Source: Bradyrhizobium sp. ORS 375 (GTDB taxonomy: Bacteria; Pseudomonadota; Alphaproteobacteria; Rhizobiales; Xanthobacteraceae). Taken from it: DNA of 56,298 nt. The stretch lies in the NCBI RefSeq assembly GCF_000239775.1, contig NZ_CAFI01000470.1:1-56298 (forward strand). Direction: 5' to 3'. Both the position numbers and the translations under genes were made by a program. The notes beneath the pieces are model-generated. The model was not told the DNA's origin. It worked only from the letters and a program-made list of their open reading frames with translations, and made no database searches. Position 1 is the stretch's first letter; each line of letters begins with the position of its first letter. This document shows positions 25,510 to 35,400 of the stretch, in pieces.

Positions 25510-25935
25510 ATGCATCAGCACCAGAGCAGCGAGAGCTATCCCCTGATAAGCGACGAAAAGCTACGATACGCGGACACGGACCGCTTGGGACACATCAACA
25601 ATACCGTGTTCGCGATGCTATTCGAAACAGGCTATGTTGAACTGCTCTATGGCGACCGCGCCCCAAAGATTGACGAGCAAAGCTTGTTTAGACCTACTCA
25701 GCTTACGATCGAGTTCCTCGGTGAAACCGCGTGGCCAGGAGCAGTCAAAATCGGTACTCGCGTTAGAGAGATTCGGGACAGCTCCGTTGACCTTGAACAG
25801 GCCATGTTTCAGGAACATCGCTGCGTTGCGACTGCCAAGTGTACAGCCACGCTATTCAATGTAGCAACAGGCCAACCATGCTCGTTGCCACCCATCGTTC
25901 AGCATTACCTGGAGCAATCTTTGGGGTCGACGTAG
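25510..25935 (+). CDS. hotdog-fold acyl-CoA thioesterase (YbgC-like), copy 2
   Basis: A 141-residue hotdog protein with KLRYADTDRLGHINNTVFAMLFETGYVELL, the YbgC/FadM signature in which RYADTDRLGHINN carries the catalytic Asp and the conserved Gly-His-x-Asn. It would cleave an acyl thioester. It follows copy 1 by 56 bp and may form a heteromer with it. Two different hotdog proteins in one operon with acyl-CoA dehydrogenases suggest removal of CoA from a tailored acyl group. The family is clear; the acyl chain is unknown. Confidence 0.8.
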   Translation: MHQHQSSESYPLISDEKLRYADTDRLGHINNTVFAMLFETGYVELLYGDRAPKIDEQSLFRPTQLTIEFLGETAWPGAVKIGTRVREIRDSSVDLEQAMFQEHRCVATAKCTATLFNVATGQPCSLPPIVQHYLEQSLGST

Positions 25936-26033
25936 GCACTGCGTAAGTTAGACGCTGATGAGGCCCGTTCAGACCAGAGAGCCGGATGATGCTGACAGTG
26001 GGTTGATCGCCTAAGACACGAGGCTTACGTACT

Positions 26034-27251
26034 ATGAACCTGCAGTTTACATCGAGAGAGCTCTTGTTTCGCGACGAAGTACGCGACTTCTTGTTAAGCT
26101 CAGTACCGCGAGATATCAGCCGTAAACTCCGGAACGATCACCGTCTCTCGAAAGACGACATTGTCAGGTGGCAGCAGATACTAAATGCCAAGGGATGGGC
26201 CGTTCCACACTGGCCAGTAGAGTGGGGCGGCACTCGTTGGACGTCGGTAGAGCGTTACATTTTCCGCGAAGAGATGCAGGCATTTCCTGCCCCACCTCCT
26301 CTGGATTTTGCTGTCGACATGATAGGCCCGCTGCTCATTGCTCGCGGGTCAGATGAGCAGAAGCGGAGATTTCTCCCGCGCATTGCGAATTTGGACGATT
26401 GGTGGTGCCAGGGATTCTCCGAACCTGGTGCGGGATCCGATCTCGCTGCGCTAAAGACATCGGCGCGCCGCGACGGGAACAAATATGTCCTGAACGGGCA
26501 GAAAATTTGGACAACCATGGCGCACTATGCCGATTGGATGTTCTGCTTGGCTCGAACCGCACATGGTGAAAAGAAGCAGAGTGGAATTTCATTCCTTTTG
26601 GTGAATATGAAGTCAGCGGGGATCACTGTACGCCCCATCATTACGATGGAAGGCGATCACGAAGTGAACGAAGTGTTTTTCGACGATGTGCAGGTCCCGG
26701 CGGAGAACCTCGTTGGTGAGCAGGATCGTGGCTGGGACTGTGCCAAATTCTTGCTCAGTAACGAGCGAACTACCATCGCGCGCGTGGGTGTATCGAAGGC
26801 ACGCATACGTCGTATTAAGGAGCTTGCAGCTTCGGAGCATCGTAGGGGTCAACCGATGATCGAAGACCGTCGGTTTCGCGAGAGACTTGCTGCGCTAGAG
26901 GTCGAACTCAAGGCACTTGAGATGACACAGCTTCGCTTCCTCGCCGGTGAGGAAATCGACGGTAGAACGGGTGCGTCGGACGCCACAGCGTCATTGCTGA
27001 AGATTAAGGGCGCGGAGATCCAACAGGCGACTACGGAGCTGCTATTGGAGCTTGCGGGCCCCTTTGCCACGCCTTTCGCCGGCGACGAACAGCAGATGAC
27101 CGACGACGACGGCGGGAGAGGACTGTTTGTTTCTCCAGAATGGGCCACTCGAGCGGCACCAACTTATTTTCATTGGCGGAAGATGTCGATTTATGGCGGC
27201 TCCGACGAGATTCAGCGCAACATCCTCGCGAGGGGAATTTTTGGCGGATAG
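26034..27251 (+). CDS. acyl-CoA dehydrogenase (pair member 1)
   Basis: A 405-residue flavoprotein with the acyl-CoA dehydrogenase fold: an N-terminal helical part (FRDEVRDFLLSSVPRDI; WAVPHWPVEWGGT), the FAD loop CQGFSEPGAGSDLAALKTSARRDG, YVLNGQKIWTT, VNEVFFDDVQVPAENLVG, and the C-terminal MSIYGGSDEIQRNILARGIFGG. The IYGGSxEIQ form in place of the medium-chain IYEGT motif is the form seen in large ACADs of degradation pathways. It starts 98 bp after the second thioesterase and ends 11 bp before a second ACAD gene. Adjacent, dissimilar ACAD genes often make alpha2-beta2 enzymes with branched or ring substrates. Confidence 0.85.
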   Translation: MNLQFTSRELLFRDEVRDFLLSSVPRDISRKLRNDHRLSKDDIVRWQQILNAKGWAVPHWPVEWGGTRWTSVERYIFREEMQAFPAPPPLDFAVDMIGPLLIARGSDEQKRRFLPRIANLDDWWCQGFSEPGAGSDLAALKTSARRDGNKYVLNGQKIWTTMAHYADWMFCLARTAHGEKKQSGISFLLVNMKSAGITVRPIITMEGDHEVNEVFFDDVQVPAENLVGEQDRGWDCAKFLLSNERTTIARVGVSKARIRRIKELAASEHRRGQPMIEDRRFRERLAALEVELKALEMTQLRFLAGEEIDGRTGASDATASLLKIKGAEIQQATTELLLELAGPFATPFAGDEQQMTDDDGGRGLFVSPEWATRAAPTYFHWRKMSIYGGSDEIQRNILARGIFGG

Positions 27252-27262
27252 GGCGGACAATC

Positions 27263-28432
27263 ATGGATTTCCGGCTTACAGAAGAGCAACGCTTGCTCAA
27301 GGATACTTTGGCCCGGCTTCTTGCCGAGCTCTATACCTTCGATCGCCGTAAGTGCTATCAACTTGAAGCAGATGGTTGGAGCCGTGTCGTATGGGCACGT
27401 CTGGCCGATCTCGGCATTTTGGGGTCCTCGCTTCCAGAGCGCTTTGGCGGCACTGGCGGTGGTCCGGTTGAAACCATGATCATCATGAACGCTATCGGCC
27501 GCTGCCTCCTTCTCGAGCCGTTTTTTGCAACAGTGGTGCTTGGGGGGAATCTTCTCTCGCTCGGCGCCAATGAAGCCCAGAAGGCGCAGCTGTTGCCAGC
27601 CCTGGCAAGCGGAAAGCTCTTACTAGCATTTGCTCACACGGAGCGGCACTCACGGTACGACCTAGCAAATGTAGGCACCAGAGCCAGACGAGATGGCTCA
27701 CAATGGGTGTTGAACGGAGAGAAGTGCGTCGTTCTCCACGGCGACGTCGCAGGCAAGCTATTGGTTTCGGCTCGATCAGGGGGTACAGATCAGTACGACG
27801 AGGACGGCATAAGCCTGTTCTTGGTCGATGCTGAGCTCAGCGGCGTGCGCCGGACAGGCTACCGGACTCAGGATGGATTGCGGGCCGCTTCCGTGTCCTT
27901 AACGGACGTCCGGCTTAGTTCTGATGCGCTCGTCGGGTCAGCCGGCGCGGCGTTCCCGCTGATCGAGGAGGTTGCCCATCAGGGCATCGCGGCTGTCTGT
28001 GCCGAGATGGTCGGAGCCATGGAGGAGATGCATGAACAGACGGTCGAATATCTCAAGACGCGCGTTCAATTTGGCGCGACGTTAAGCAAATTTCAGGTGC
28101 TCCAACATCGCGCGGTCGACATGCTGATGGCGGTGGAGCAGGCAAGGAGCATGGCGATGTTTGCGACCATGATGCTTGGCGAGAAAGGCTCGGCTGAGCG
28201 CCGTCGGGCGATGTCGGCCGCGAAGATCCAGGTTGGCCGATCGAGCCGCTTTGTTGGTCAGCAGGCCATCCAGCTCCACGGTGGAATTGGTATGACAATG
28301 GATTGCAAAATTGGGCACTACTTTAAACATGCGACGTTGCTGGATCTGCAATTCGGCGGCGCCGATCTCCATTTGCAGGAGCTTGCAGAAATGGGAGGGC
28401 TGACGCCGAGGGTTTTGCCTTTGCCCGAATGA
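27263..28432 (+). CDS. acyl-CoA dehydrogenase (pair member 2)
   Basis: A 389-residue acyl-CoA dehydrogenase relative. It begins MDFRLTEEQRLLKDTLARLLAE and carries WARLADLGILGSSLPERFGGTG, VLNGEKCVVLHGDVAGKLLVSAR, GATLSKFQVLQHRAVDML and the closing QAIQLHGGIGMTMDCKIGHYFKH. The FAD loop near residues 130-140 is shortened and divergent compared with member 1 (FAHTERHSRYDLA instead of the SEPGAGSD type), which suits a partner subunit in a heteromeric ACAD. The ATG at 27263 follows the stop of member 1 by 11 bp. It is the last gene of the plus-strand operon and of the putative cluster. Confidence 0.85.
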   Translation: MDFRLTEEQRLLKDTLARLLAELYTFDRRKCYQLEADGWSRVVWARLADLGILGSSLPERFGGTGGGPVETMIIMNAIGRCLLLEPFFATVVLGGNLLSLGANEAQKAQLLPALASGKLLLAFAHTERHSRYDLANVGTRARRDGSQWVLNGEKCVVLHGDVAGKLLVSARSGGTDQYDEDGISLFLVDAELSGVRRTGYRTQDGLRAASVSLTDVRLSSDALVGSAGAAFPLIEEVAHQGIAAVCAEMVGAMEEMHEQTVEYLKTRVQFGATLSKFQVLQHRAVDMLMAVEQARSMAMFATMMLGEKGSAERRRAMSAAKIQVGRSSRFVGQQAIQLHGGIGMTMDCKIGHYFKHATLLDLQFGGADLHLQELAEMGGLTPRVLPLPE

Positions 28433-28539
28433 CAGAGGTGTCAAGCGGGGCGAGCTGACCCGTGAAATCATCCGAACGGTATCGCGCTCGTAGGATGGAG
28501 CAAGAAGGGTGGAGCTGCCCTAGACAACAAACTTTAGCG

Positions 28540-28577
28540 GAAGGTCCGTTGACGTAATGAAGGTCCGTTGACGTAAT
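28540..28577. repeat. 19-bp perfect tandem duplication
   Basis: The unit GAAGGTCCGTTGACGTAAT occurs twice head to tail (28540-28558 and 28559-28577), downstream of the last acyl-CoA dehydrogenase. It could be slippage or a recombination scar at the cluster edge. No function is evident. Confidence 0.7.
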
Positions 28578-28680
28578 TGGGGAACTGCTGTCCTTCATGT
28601 GTTTGCGGTTTGGAGCGAATTCCTAGCTCTCGGAGTTCTCTCCAACTTGGCACGGTGAGGTCGATATTCTTGGAGGCCAA

Positions 28681-29144
28681 GTGCCGTTAGAGCGGCTTTT
28701 CGAGCGGGATGTCGATCTCCTGCTCGCCGAAGAATTAGCAGTCAATCCGATATTCGTCGACCGTCCAAAGTCCGTGACAAAATTTGCCAGCGTGTCCGCG
28801 ATCCTGACCGAGTTTCTGGGCCTCGAAGAGCGACAGCCTTGGGGAGCCGGACCTAGTTATGATTTATCAGCGCGACGAGGGAAATCGCTTTGCACTGCTC
28901 ATTCAGGACAAGATTGAGGCGAGCCTACAACCCGTACAGGCAGAACGGTGCCGAACGCGCGCCGGGCGGGAACGGTCGCTAGGCATCTATTCCGACTTCC
29001 AAATCATGCTGTGCATGCCTGGGTTCTATCTGAGCAAGCAGGAAGACCTCGCCGGCTTCGATCTAAGGGTTTCGTTGGAGCCACTCGCGGAGTTTCTCGA
29101 CGCCGACGATTCCCGATCGAAGTATCGCGCGACCTTTCTCAGGG
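28681..29144 (+). pseudogene. frameshifted, truncated PD-(D/E)XK nuclease-like gene
   Basis: The first frame gives MPLERLFERDVDLLLAEELAVNP and continues to EFLGLEERQPWG. Near 28846, at a run of four G, it must shift by one base to reach EPDLVMIYQRDEGNRFALLIQDKIEASLQPVQAERCR. That second part has the EPD...(I/L)xDKI layout of PD-(D/E)XK nuclease-superfamily proteins common in bacteria, with the usual QPxQAERYR-type text after it. The gene then runs into the left end of the IS21 element at 29145 and lacks its C-terminus. It is therefore broken twice. Its original role, perhaps defence or repair, cannot be told. Confidence 0.6.
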
Positions 29145-29257
29145 TGTTATCCGGGGTGCAAATTTGACCCCTGAGCTGGGGGATCAGCGTCCAAAGATGC
29201 CCCCCGATTGTTGGCCGTAGCAGGCTGCCCGCTTCAGGTTGAAGCGGGTGGTCAGGG

Positions 29258-30745
29258 GTGCTGGTTGTGGAGACGATTGCGCGGACAAGGCGCGAGCACT
29301 TCGTCAAGGGTCAGACGATCAAGGAGATTGCCCGGGACCTCAAGGTCTCGCGGAACACAGTCCGCAAGGTGCTGCGGTCGGGCGAGACATCATTCGAGTA
29401 CGAGCGCGCGGTGCAGCGGCGGCCGAAGCTTGGGCAATGGACGAACGAACTCGAGCGATTGTTGTCGGCCAATGCGGCGAAGGCATCACGCTAACAGCCG
29501 ACGCTGATCCGGATCTTCGAGGAGCTGCGCGGCCGAGGCTATGATGGCAGCTACGACGCCGTCAGGCGCTACGCCAGGCGCTGGGCCAAGGAACAGGGCG
29601 AGGCCACGGCGGCGGCCTATGTGCCGCTGAGCTTTGCGCCGGGTGAGGCCTACCAGTTCGACTGGAGCCACGAGATCGTTCTGTTGAACGGGGTCACGGT
29701 GACCGTGAAGGTCGCCCATATCCGGCTCTGTCACAGCCGTATGCTGTTCGTCCGCGCCTATCCGCGCGAGTCGCAGGAGATGGTGTTCGACGCTCACGAC
29801 CGGGCGTTCGCCTTGTTCAAGGGCGCCTGCCGTCGCGGCATCTACGACAACATGAAGACCGCGGTCGAGACGGTGTTCGTCGGCAAGGACCGGCAGTACA
29901 ATCGCCGCTTCCTGCAGATGTGCAGCCATCATCTGGTCGAGCCGGTCGCCTGTACGCCTGCTTCGGGCTGGGAGAAAGGCCAGGTCGGCCTGGTCCGCGA
30001 GCGCTTCTTCGCGCCTCGGCTGCGGTTCAGGAGTTATGAGGAGCTGAACGCCTGGCTACTCGACAAGTGCGTCGCTTACGCCAAGGCGCATCGCCATCCC
30101 GAGCTGGCGGAGCAGACGATCTGGGAGGTGTTCGAGGCCGAACGCCCCAAGCTCGTCCCCTATGCCGGACAGTTCGATGGCTTCCATGCCGTGCCGGCCT
30201 CGGTCTCGAAGACGTGCCTAGTCCGCTTCGACAGCAACAAGTACTCGGTGGCGGCGAGCGCCGTCGGCCGCCCGGTCGAGGTCCATGCCTATGCGGACCG
30301 CATCGTCATCCGCCAGGACGGCAAGATGGTCGCTGAGCACAGCCGCGCGTTCGGCCAAGGCGAGACGCTCTACGACTCCTGGCACTACGTCCCGGTGCTT
30401 GCCCGCAAGCCCGGGGCTTTGCGCAACGGTGCGCCCTTCAAGGACTGGGTGCTGCCGGCTGCGATGGAGCGCGTGCGGCGAAGGCTTGCCAGTGTCGACG
30501 ATGGCGGCCGGCAGATGGTCGATATCCTCACCGCCGTGCTGACCGATGGCCTGCCGGCGGTCGAGGCTGCCTGCACCGAGGCGATCGCCGAGGGCGTCCA
30601 CTCCGCCGACGGCATTCTCAACATCCTGGCGCGCCGGCGCGATCCGGAACCGCCTCCCACCATCTTCACGCACGCCGCGCTGACCCTTCGCCACGCCCCG
30701 GTCGCCGATTGCGCCCGTTACGATAACCTCAGGAGAATCGTCTGA
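29258..30745 (+). pseudogene. istA: IS21 transposase IstA with internal stop
   Basis: The N-terminal HTH reads TIKEIARDLKVSRNTVRKVLRSGE, and the integrase core continues in the same frame with GEAYQFDWSHEIVLL, ending near LRRIV. Between them, an in-frame TAA at 29492-29494 interrupts KASR-stop-QPTLIRIFEEL. A single base change from GAA would explain it. Without readthrough only a 78-residue DNA-binding fragment and possibly a restarted catalytic part would be made. The GTG at 29258 is the usual start region. The stop overlaps the ATG of istB at 30745 in the family manner. Confidence 0.85.
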
Positions 30746-31604
30746 TGGAACAATCCGAACTCTTCGATCTCATGGCTGAGCTCGAGCTCCGTGGCATGAA
30801 GGCCGCCTTCGACGAGATCATGGCCAACGCCGTCAAGCGCCAGCATGAACCCCAGCACACCATCGGCGAACTGCTGACGGCCGAGATCAGCGAGAAGCAG
30901 GCCCGCTCGATTAATTGCCAGCTCACCATCGCCAAGCTGCCGCTGGCCAGGGATCTCGGCGACTTCCAGTTCGAGGCACGCCGATCAACGCGGCTCTGGT
31001 GCGCGATCTCGCCGCTGGGAGCTTCCTCGCTCAGCAGCGTAACGCCGTCCTGATCGGCGGCACCGGAACCGGAAAGACGCATCTGGCCATCGCCGTTGCC
31101 CGCAGCTGCATCCGTGCCGGTGCCCGCGGCCGCTTCTTCAACGTCGTCGACGTCGTCAGCCGGATAGAATCCGAGACCCGCAGCGGCAGGCAGGGTCGGC
31201 TCGCCGACCACCTGACCCGCATGAACTTCGTCGTTCTCGACGAGCTCGGCCATCTGCCATTCGCCCAGTCCGGCGGCCAGCTGCTGTTCCACCTGATCAG
31301 CCGCCTATACGAGCGCACCTCGGTGATCGTCACCGCCACCCTGTCGTTGGGCGAATGGCCGACTGTCTTCACCGATGCCAAGATGGCGACCGCGCTGCTG
31401 GACCGCCTCACCCACCACTGTGACATCGTCGAAACCGGCAACGACAGCTGGCGCTTCAAGAGCCGCGACGACGATCATATCCCAACCCGCGCTCGCGGCG
31501 TCTCCGCAACCCCGACCAGCTCCGACACCGCGAACGCTACCGCCAAGACCTGTGGCCCAAGGGGGCCGAAATTGGACGCGAGGGCGATTTTGAACGCCGG
31601 TTGA
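30745..31604 (+). pseudogene. istB: IS21 helper ATPase IstB, frameshifted
   Basis: The first frame gives MEQSELFDLMAELELRGMKAAFDEI and runs to [11 protein letters not shown]. One G then appears to be missing near 30976, and the protein goes on in another frame with [17 protein letters not shown], the Walker [14 protein letters not shown], the Walker [12 protein letters not shown], and [15 protein letters not shown]. Family members are about 245-260 residues. With the frameshift, neither frame gives a full ATPase. Together with the stop in istA this indicates an IS copy that can no longer move by itself. Confidence 0.85.
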
Positions 31605-31682
31605 CACTTGGACGATGCTCCGCACACGCGATCGCTCGGCTGACATCCCATCAACATGCATCAACGAGAGCTGCTGGAAAAG

Positions 31683-31934
31683 TTAGATCTGTCCCCCCCG
31701 GCTCCCCCCCCCGGCGTGGTCCGCGTCCAACGCCTGCTTCCCCTTCGCGGCCCACAGCGCCCGCGCATGTTTGCCCTGATCACTTTGGAGCGTGTTGGCC
31801 ATCCAAAGTAGCGCGCCGAGAATGGTCGCCCGATCGTCGCCGGTTAGGTCCACGACCCCAGCTTTGATGACGAGTCCGCCGAGTTCGATGAGACGCCGCG
31901 TGCGCTTGCGGCGCTCGACCTGCCAGGTGCGCAT
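31683..31934 (-). CDS. traD: conjugal transfer protein TraD (Ti type)
   Basis: The small protein of 83 residues starts MRTWQVERRKRTRRLIELGGLVIKAGVVDL and goes on with ATILGALLWMANTL, as in the short TraD proteins of rhizobial and Agrobacterium transfer regions (about 70-85 residues), which are of uncertain role in mating. Its start lies right behind the traC stop. Normally traG, the coupling protein, follows, but here the IS21 element begins within 80 bp and traG is absent. The gene itself looks intact. Confidence 0.7.
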   Translation of the reverse strand: MRTWQVERRKRTRRLIELGGLVIKAGVVDLTGDDRATILGALLWMANTLQSDQGKHARALWAAKGKQALDADHAGGGSRGGQI

Positions 31935-31935
31935 G

Positions 31936-32259
31936 TCATGCCGCGCCCCTGCGGCTTGGTGCCGCTTGCGCGCCGCTCGGTTGCGCCGGAGCGCCCTTCG
32001 TGTTGCGATCAACTGCCGGTGCAGATCGCCGCGCCCGGCTTTAGAACGCGGCCCCGCGCTTGGTCCAAGCCTCCCTCTTTCAGGCCTCCTTTGTCTCGCC
32101 CAGCACGACCAACGCGCCTGCCAGTTCATCGATGCTAAGGCTATCTGCCCCGGTGGCGATGACCAGCTCGCCGAGCCCGAGCACCTCGCGGTTCTTGAGG
32201 TCGCGTGTCTTGTCCTGAAGCGCCTTCAGTTCCCCATCAAAATCCCTTGGCGTACGCAT
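31936..32259 (-). pseudogene. traC: conjugal transfer protein TraC with two in-frame stops
   Basis: From the ATG at 32259, preceded by AGGAGA, the frame reads MRTPRDFDGELKALQDKTRDLKNREV, then GLGELVIATGADSLSIDELAGAL, the TraC-type text of rhizobial elements. A TGA at 32080-32082 stops it after 59 codons. The same frame continues with the family-like KREAWTKRGAAF, meets a TAA at 32041-32043, and ends at 31936, one base before the traD ATG. So the gene was about 107 codons long and is now interrupted twice. A 59-residue product could still be made. Confidence 0.7.
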
Positions 32260-32370
32260 GACATTCTCCTGCAATGTTGACTAGGCGACGATAGTTGAGC
32301 CCTCGGCAAAATGCTGTAGGGTCGACGGGACGACTTGAGACGGTCTAATCCCTCCCGAGAATTTTTCGAG

Positions 32371-32400
32371 GGAGGGCGCGCTTATACGTCGTTCCGACGT
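32371..32400 (-). other. candidate origin of transfer (oriT, IncQ/Ti-type nic region)
   Basis: Read on the minus strand, the sequence is ACGTCG-GAA-CGACGT (a perfect 6-bp stem), then ATAAGCGCG followed by CCCTCC. This is the layout of RSF1010- and Ti-type oriT sites: a hairpin and then TAAGYGCG/CCCT, with the nick between the last G and the first C (here between 32377 and 32376). It lies in the divergent gap between traC and traA, the expected position. A second imperfect hairpin, CCCTCCC...GGGAGGG, adjoins it at 32350-32376. The relaxase traA starts 31 bp away. Confidence 0.7.
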
Positions 32401-32430
32401 GCGCTTCGCTGTGCCAGTAGTCCGATCGCG

Positions 32431-35400
32431 ATGGCGATCTATCATCTTCACGTCAAGGTCATTAGCCGGAAGGCCGGGAGCAGCGCGGTGGCTTCGGCCG
32501 CCTACCGCTCGGGCTCGCGGCTGCGCGATGAGCGGCTCGGCCGCGATCAGGATTTTTCCGGCAAGCGCGGCGTCGTCCATTCCGAGGTGATGCTGCCGGA
32601 GAATGCGCCGGAGACCTGGAGCGCCCGCGAGCGGCTCTGGAACGATGTCGAAGCGTTCGAGGTCCGCAAGGACGCCCAGCTGGCCCGCGAGGTCGAGTTC
32701 GCCCTTCCGCGCGAGCTTAGCGAGGCGCAGGGCATCGAGCTGGCGCGGGACTTCGTTCGGAGTGAATTCGTCGATCTCGGTATGATCGCCGACCTCAATG
32801 TGCATTGGGACAGAGCCGAGGACGGCCTGCCCAAGCCCCACGCCCATGTCATGCTGACGATGCGCTCGGTCGATCAGAACGGCTTTGGCCCAAAGGCACG
32901 GCACTGGAACCGCACCGAGTTGGTCGAGCACTGGCGGGAACGCTGGGCTGAGCTTGCCAACGAGCGGCTGGCCGAGCTCGACATCGACACGCGGATCGAC
33001 CATCGCAGCCTGGAAGCGCAGGGCATCGCGCTCGAGCCGCAAAGCCAGATTGGCGCGCCGGCCAAGCGCATCGAGGTTCGGGGCATTGGGGGCGAAGTCA
33101 ATGAGGCCGACCGGGCCGAAATGCATCGCGAGATCGCGCGGAACAATGGCGCGCGGATCATCGCCGATCCCTCGCTTGGGCTGGACGCCATCACCCAGCA
33201 GCAATCGACCTTCACACGCCGCGACCTGGCAAAGTTCGCGCACCGGCACAGTGACGGACTCGACCAGTTCAACGAGGTCATGGGTGCGATGCAGGGAGCG
33301 CCCGATCTGGTCGAGCTCGGCAAGGATGGGCGCGGCGAGGATCGGTTCACCACCCGCGGAATGATCGAGGTCGAACAGCGGCTGCACCGGGCGGCTGAGC
33401 GGATCGCGCAACGGCAGCGCCATGCGGTTCGCGACGTGGACCGGCGAGCCGCCTTGGCTCGTGCGGAAGCGCGAGGCCCGGTGCTTTCGGGTGAGCAGGC
33501 CGAGGCGCTTGCGCACGTTACGGATGGACGCGATCTCGGCGTCGTGGTCGGCCATGCCGGGACGGGAAAGAGCGCCATACTGGGGGTGGCGCGGGAGGCG
33601 TGGGAAGCGGCCGGCTTCGAGGTCCGGGGCGTGGCGCTGTCCGGCATTGCCGCAGAAAATCTCGAAAACGGATCGGGCATAGTGTCGCGCACGATCGCCG
33701 GCCTGGAGCATCGCTGGGAACACGGCCGTGATCTGCTCAATTCGCGCGATGTACTTGTCATCGACGAGGCAGGAATGGTCGGCACGCGCCAGCTCGAGCG
33801 CGTGCTGTCGCATGCGGCCGAAGCCGGCGCCAAGGTGGTGCTCGTCGGCGATCCGCAACAGCTGCAGGCGATCGAGGCGGGTGCTGCCTTCCGGTCGATC
33901 CATGAGCGTCACGGCGGCGCCGAAATCGGCGAAGTGCGCCGCCAGCGCGAGGACTGGCAACGCGACGCCACGCGCGATCTGGCGACCGGCAAGGTGGGCC
34001 ATGCGCTGGAGGCCTACCGCGCCCACGGCATGGTGCGTGAGGCCGAGAGTCGCGAGCAGGCGCGCGGCGATCTGATCGAGCGCTGGGATCGTGATCGGCA
34101 GGCGTCACCGGATCGGAGCCGGATCATCCTAACCCACACGAACGGCGAGGTCCGCATCCTGAACGAGGCAGCGCGCGAGCGGATGCGGGCTGCGGGTGAT
34201 CTCGGCAACGAGGTGCATGTGACAGTCGAGCGCGGCGCGAGAACATTTGCCAGCGGCGATCGCATCATGTTCCTGCAGAACGAGCGCGGGCTTGGTGTCA
34301 AGAACGGCACGCTCGGGACGATCGAGCAGGTCAGCGCGCAATCCATGACCGTGCAGACCGACGATGGCCGGTCCGTGCGCTTCGATCTGAAGGATTACAA
34401 CCGGATCGACCATGGCTATGCCGCGACGATCCACAAGGCGCAGGGCATGACGGTCGACCGGGTCCATGTCCTGGCGACGCCCGGGATGGATGCCCACAGC
34501 AGCTATGTCACCTTGTCGCGGCACCGCGACGGCGTGGACCTGCATTATGGCCGCAACGATTTTGCCACTGCGGACCGGCTCACCCGCGCTCTGTCGCGCG
34601 ATCGCGCCAAGGACATGGCCTCGGATTACGAGCGCGCCGATCCGCTCCAGAGCTTCGCCGAGCGGCGCGGGATCACGTTCCGCGAGCGCGTGGCCGAGAT
34701 CGTGCGTAATCTCGTGCCGGAGAAGCTGCGCGACGTGTTCGACGGCCTGCGCTCACCTGCAGATACTCTCGGACCGGATGACGGACCGCGGCCAGGGCGG
34801 GACACGCCGGAACGGGAAAGCAGAGGGACGCCTGCCGAGCGGCGCGACATCGAAGCGCCGGAAAGGAAGGTGGCGGAAGTTCCCGAAGCGGACGTGCGCC
34901 GCGCGCGGACCCGGGCGCTCGTGCGCCACGCCCGCGCAGTGGACGCCATCTTCAAGGCGCAGGAGATGGGTGACGCGGCCAACCCTGCGCAAATGAAAGA
35001 GCTGCAGGAGGCCCGCCGGGCCTTCGATGACGTGCGGCCCTTTGGCGCGCGCGACGCTGAGGCCGCCTACAAGAAGAACCCAGAGCTGGCTCGCGAGGCG
35101 GCCGGTGGTCAAGTCAGCCGGGCTGTGCGCGCGCTCCAGCTTGAGACCGAACTGCGGATGGATCCGAGCCGCCGCGCCGACCGCTTCGTGGAGCGCTGGC
35201 AGAAGCTCGATCAGGCCAGCCGGCGTCAGTACAAGGCGGGCGATCTGGCTGGCTATAGGGCCACGCGCTCGGCAATGGGCGACATGGCCAAAAGCCTCGA
35301 ACGCGAGCCACAGCTGGAATCGATGCTCGCCAGCCGCAAGCAGGACCTTGGCATCGCATCTGAGTCGGGCCGACGGCTCGGTCAGGAACTGGCCTTCGCC

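Larger units (their letters stand above)
29145..31606 (+). mobile_element. IS21-family insertion sequence (degenerate)
   Basis: The ends are imperfect inverted repeats: TGTTATCCGGGGTGCAAA at 29145 and, read on the minus strand from 31606, TGTCAACCGGCGTTCAAA (19 of the first 27 positions agree by eye). It holds istA and istB in the family order, overlapping at 30745, and both are broken. No target duplication is visible at the outer flanks, which suggests a deletion or rearrangement next to the element. It separates a truncated nuclease gene from the remains of a transfer region, and may have removed traG. Confidence 0.85.

Noticed and set aside
8418-28680. A luxI-type autoinducer synthase gene inside the cluster.
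   Set aside because: All frames large enough were assigned to other families; none carries the LuxI pattern. The regulator is therefore treated as a solo within this window.
32281-34026. A 581-codon minus-strand frame and others opposite traA.
   Set aside because: It is antisense to the relaxase gene, which shows clear motifs; there is no family likeness.
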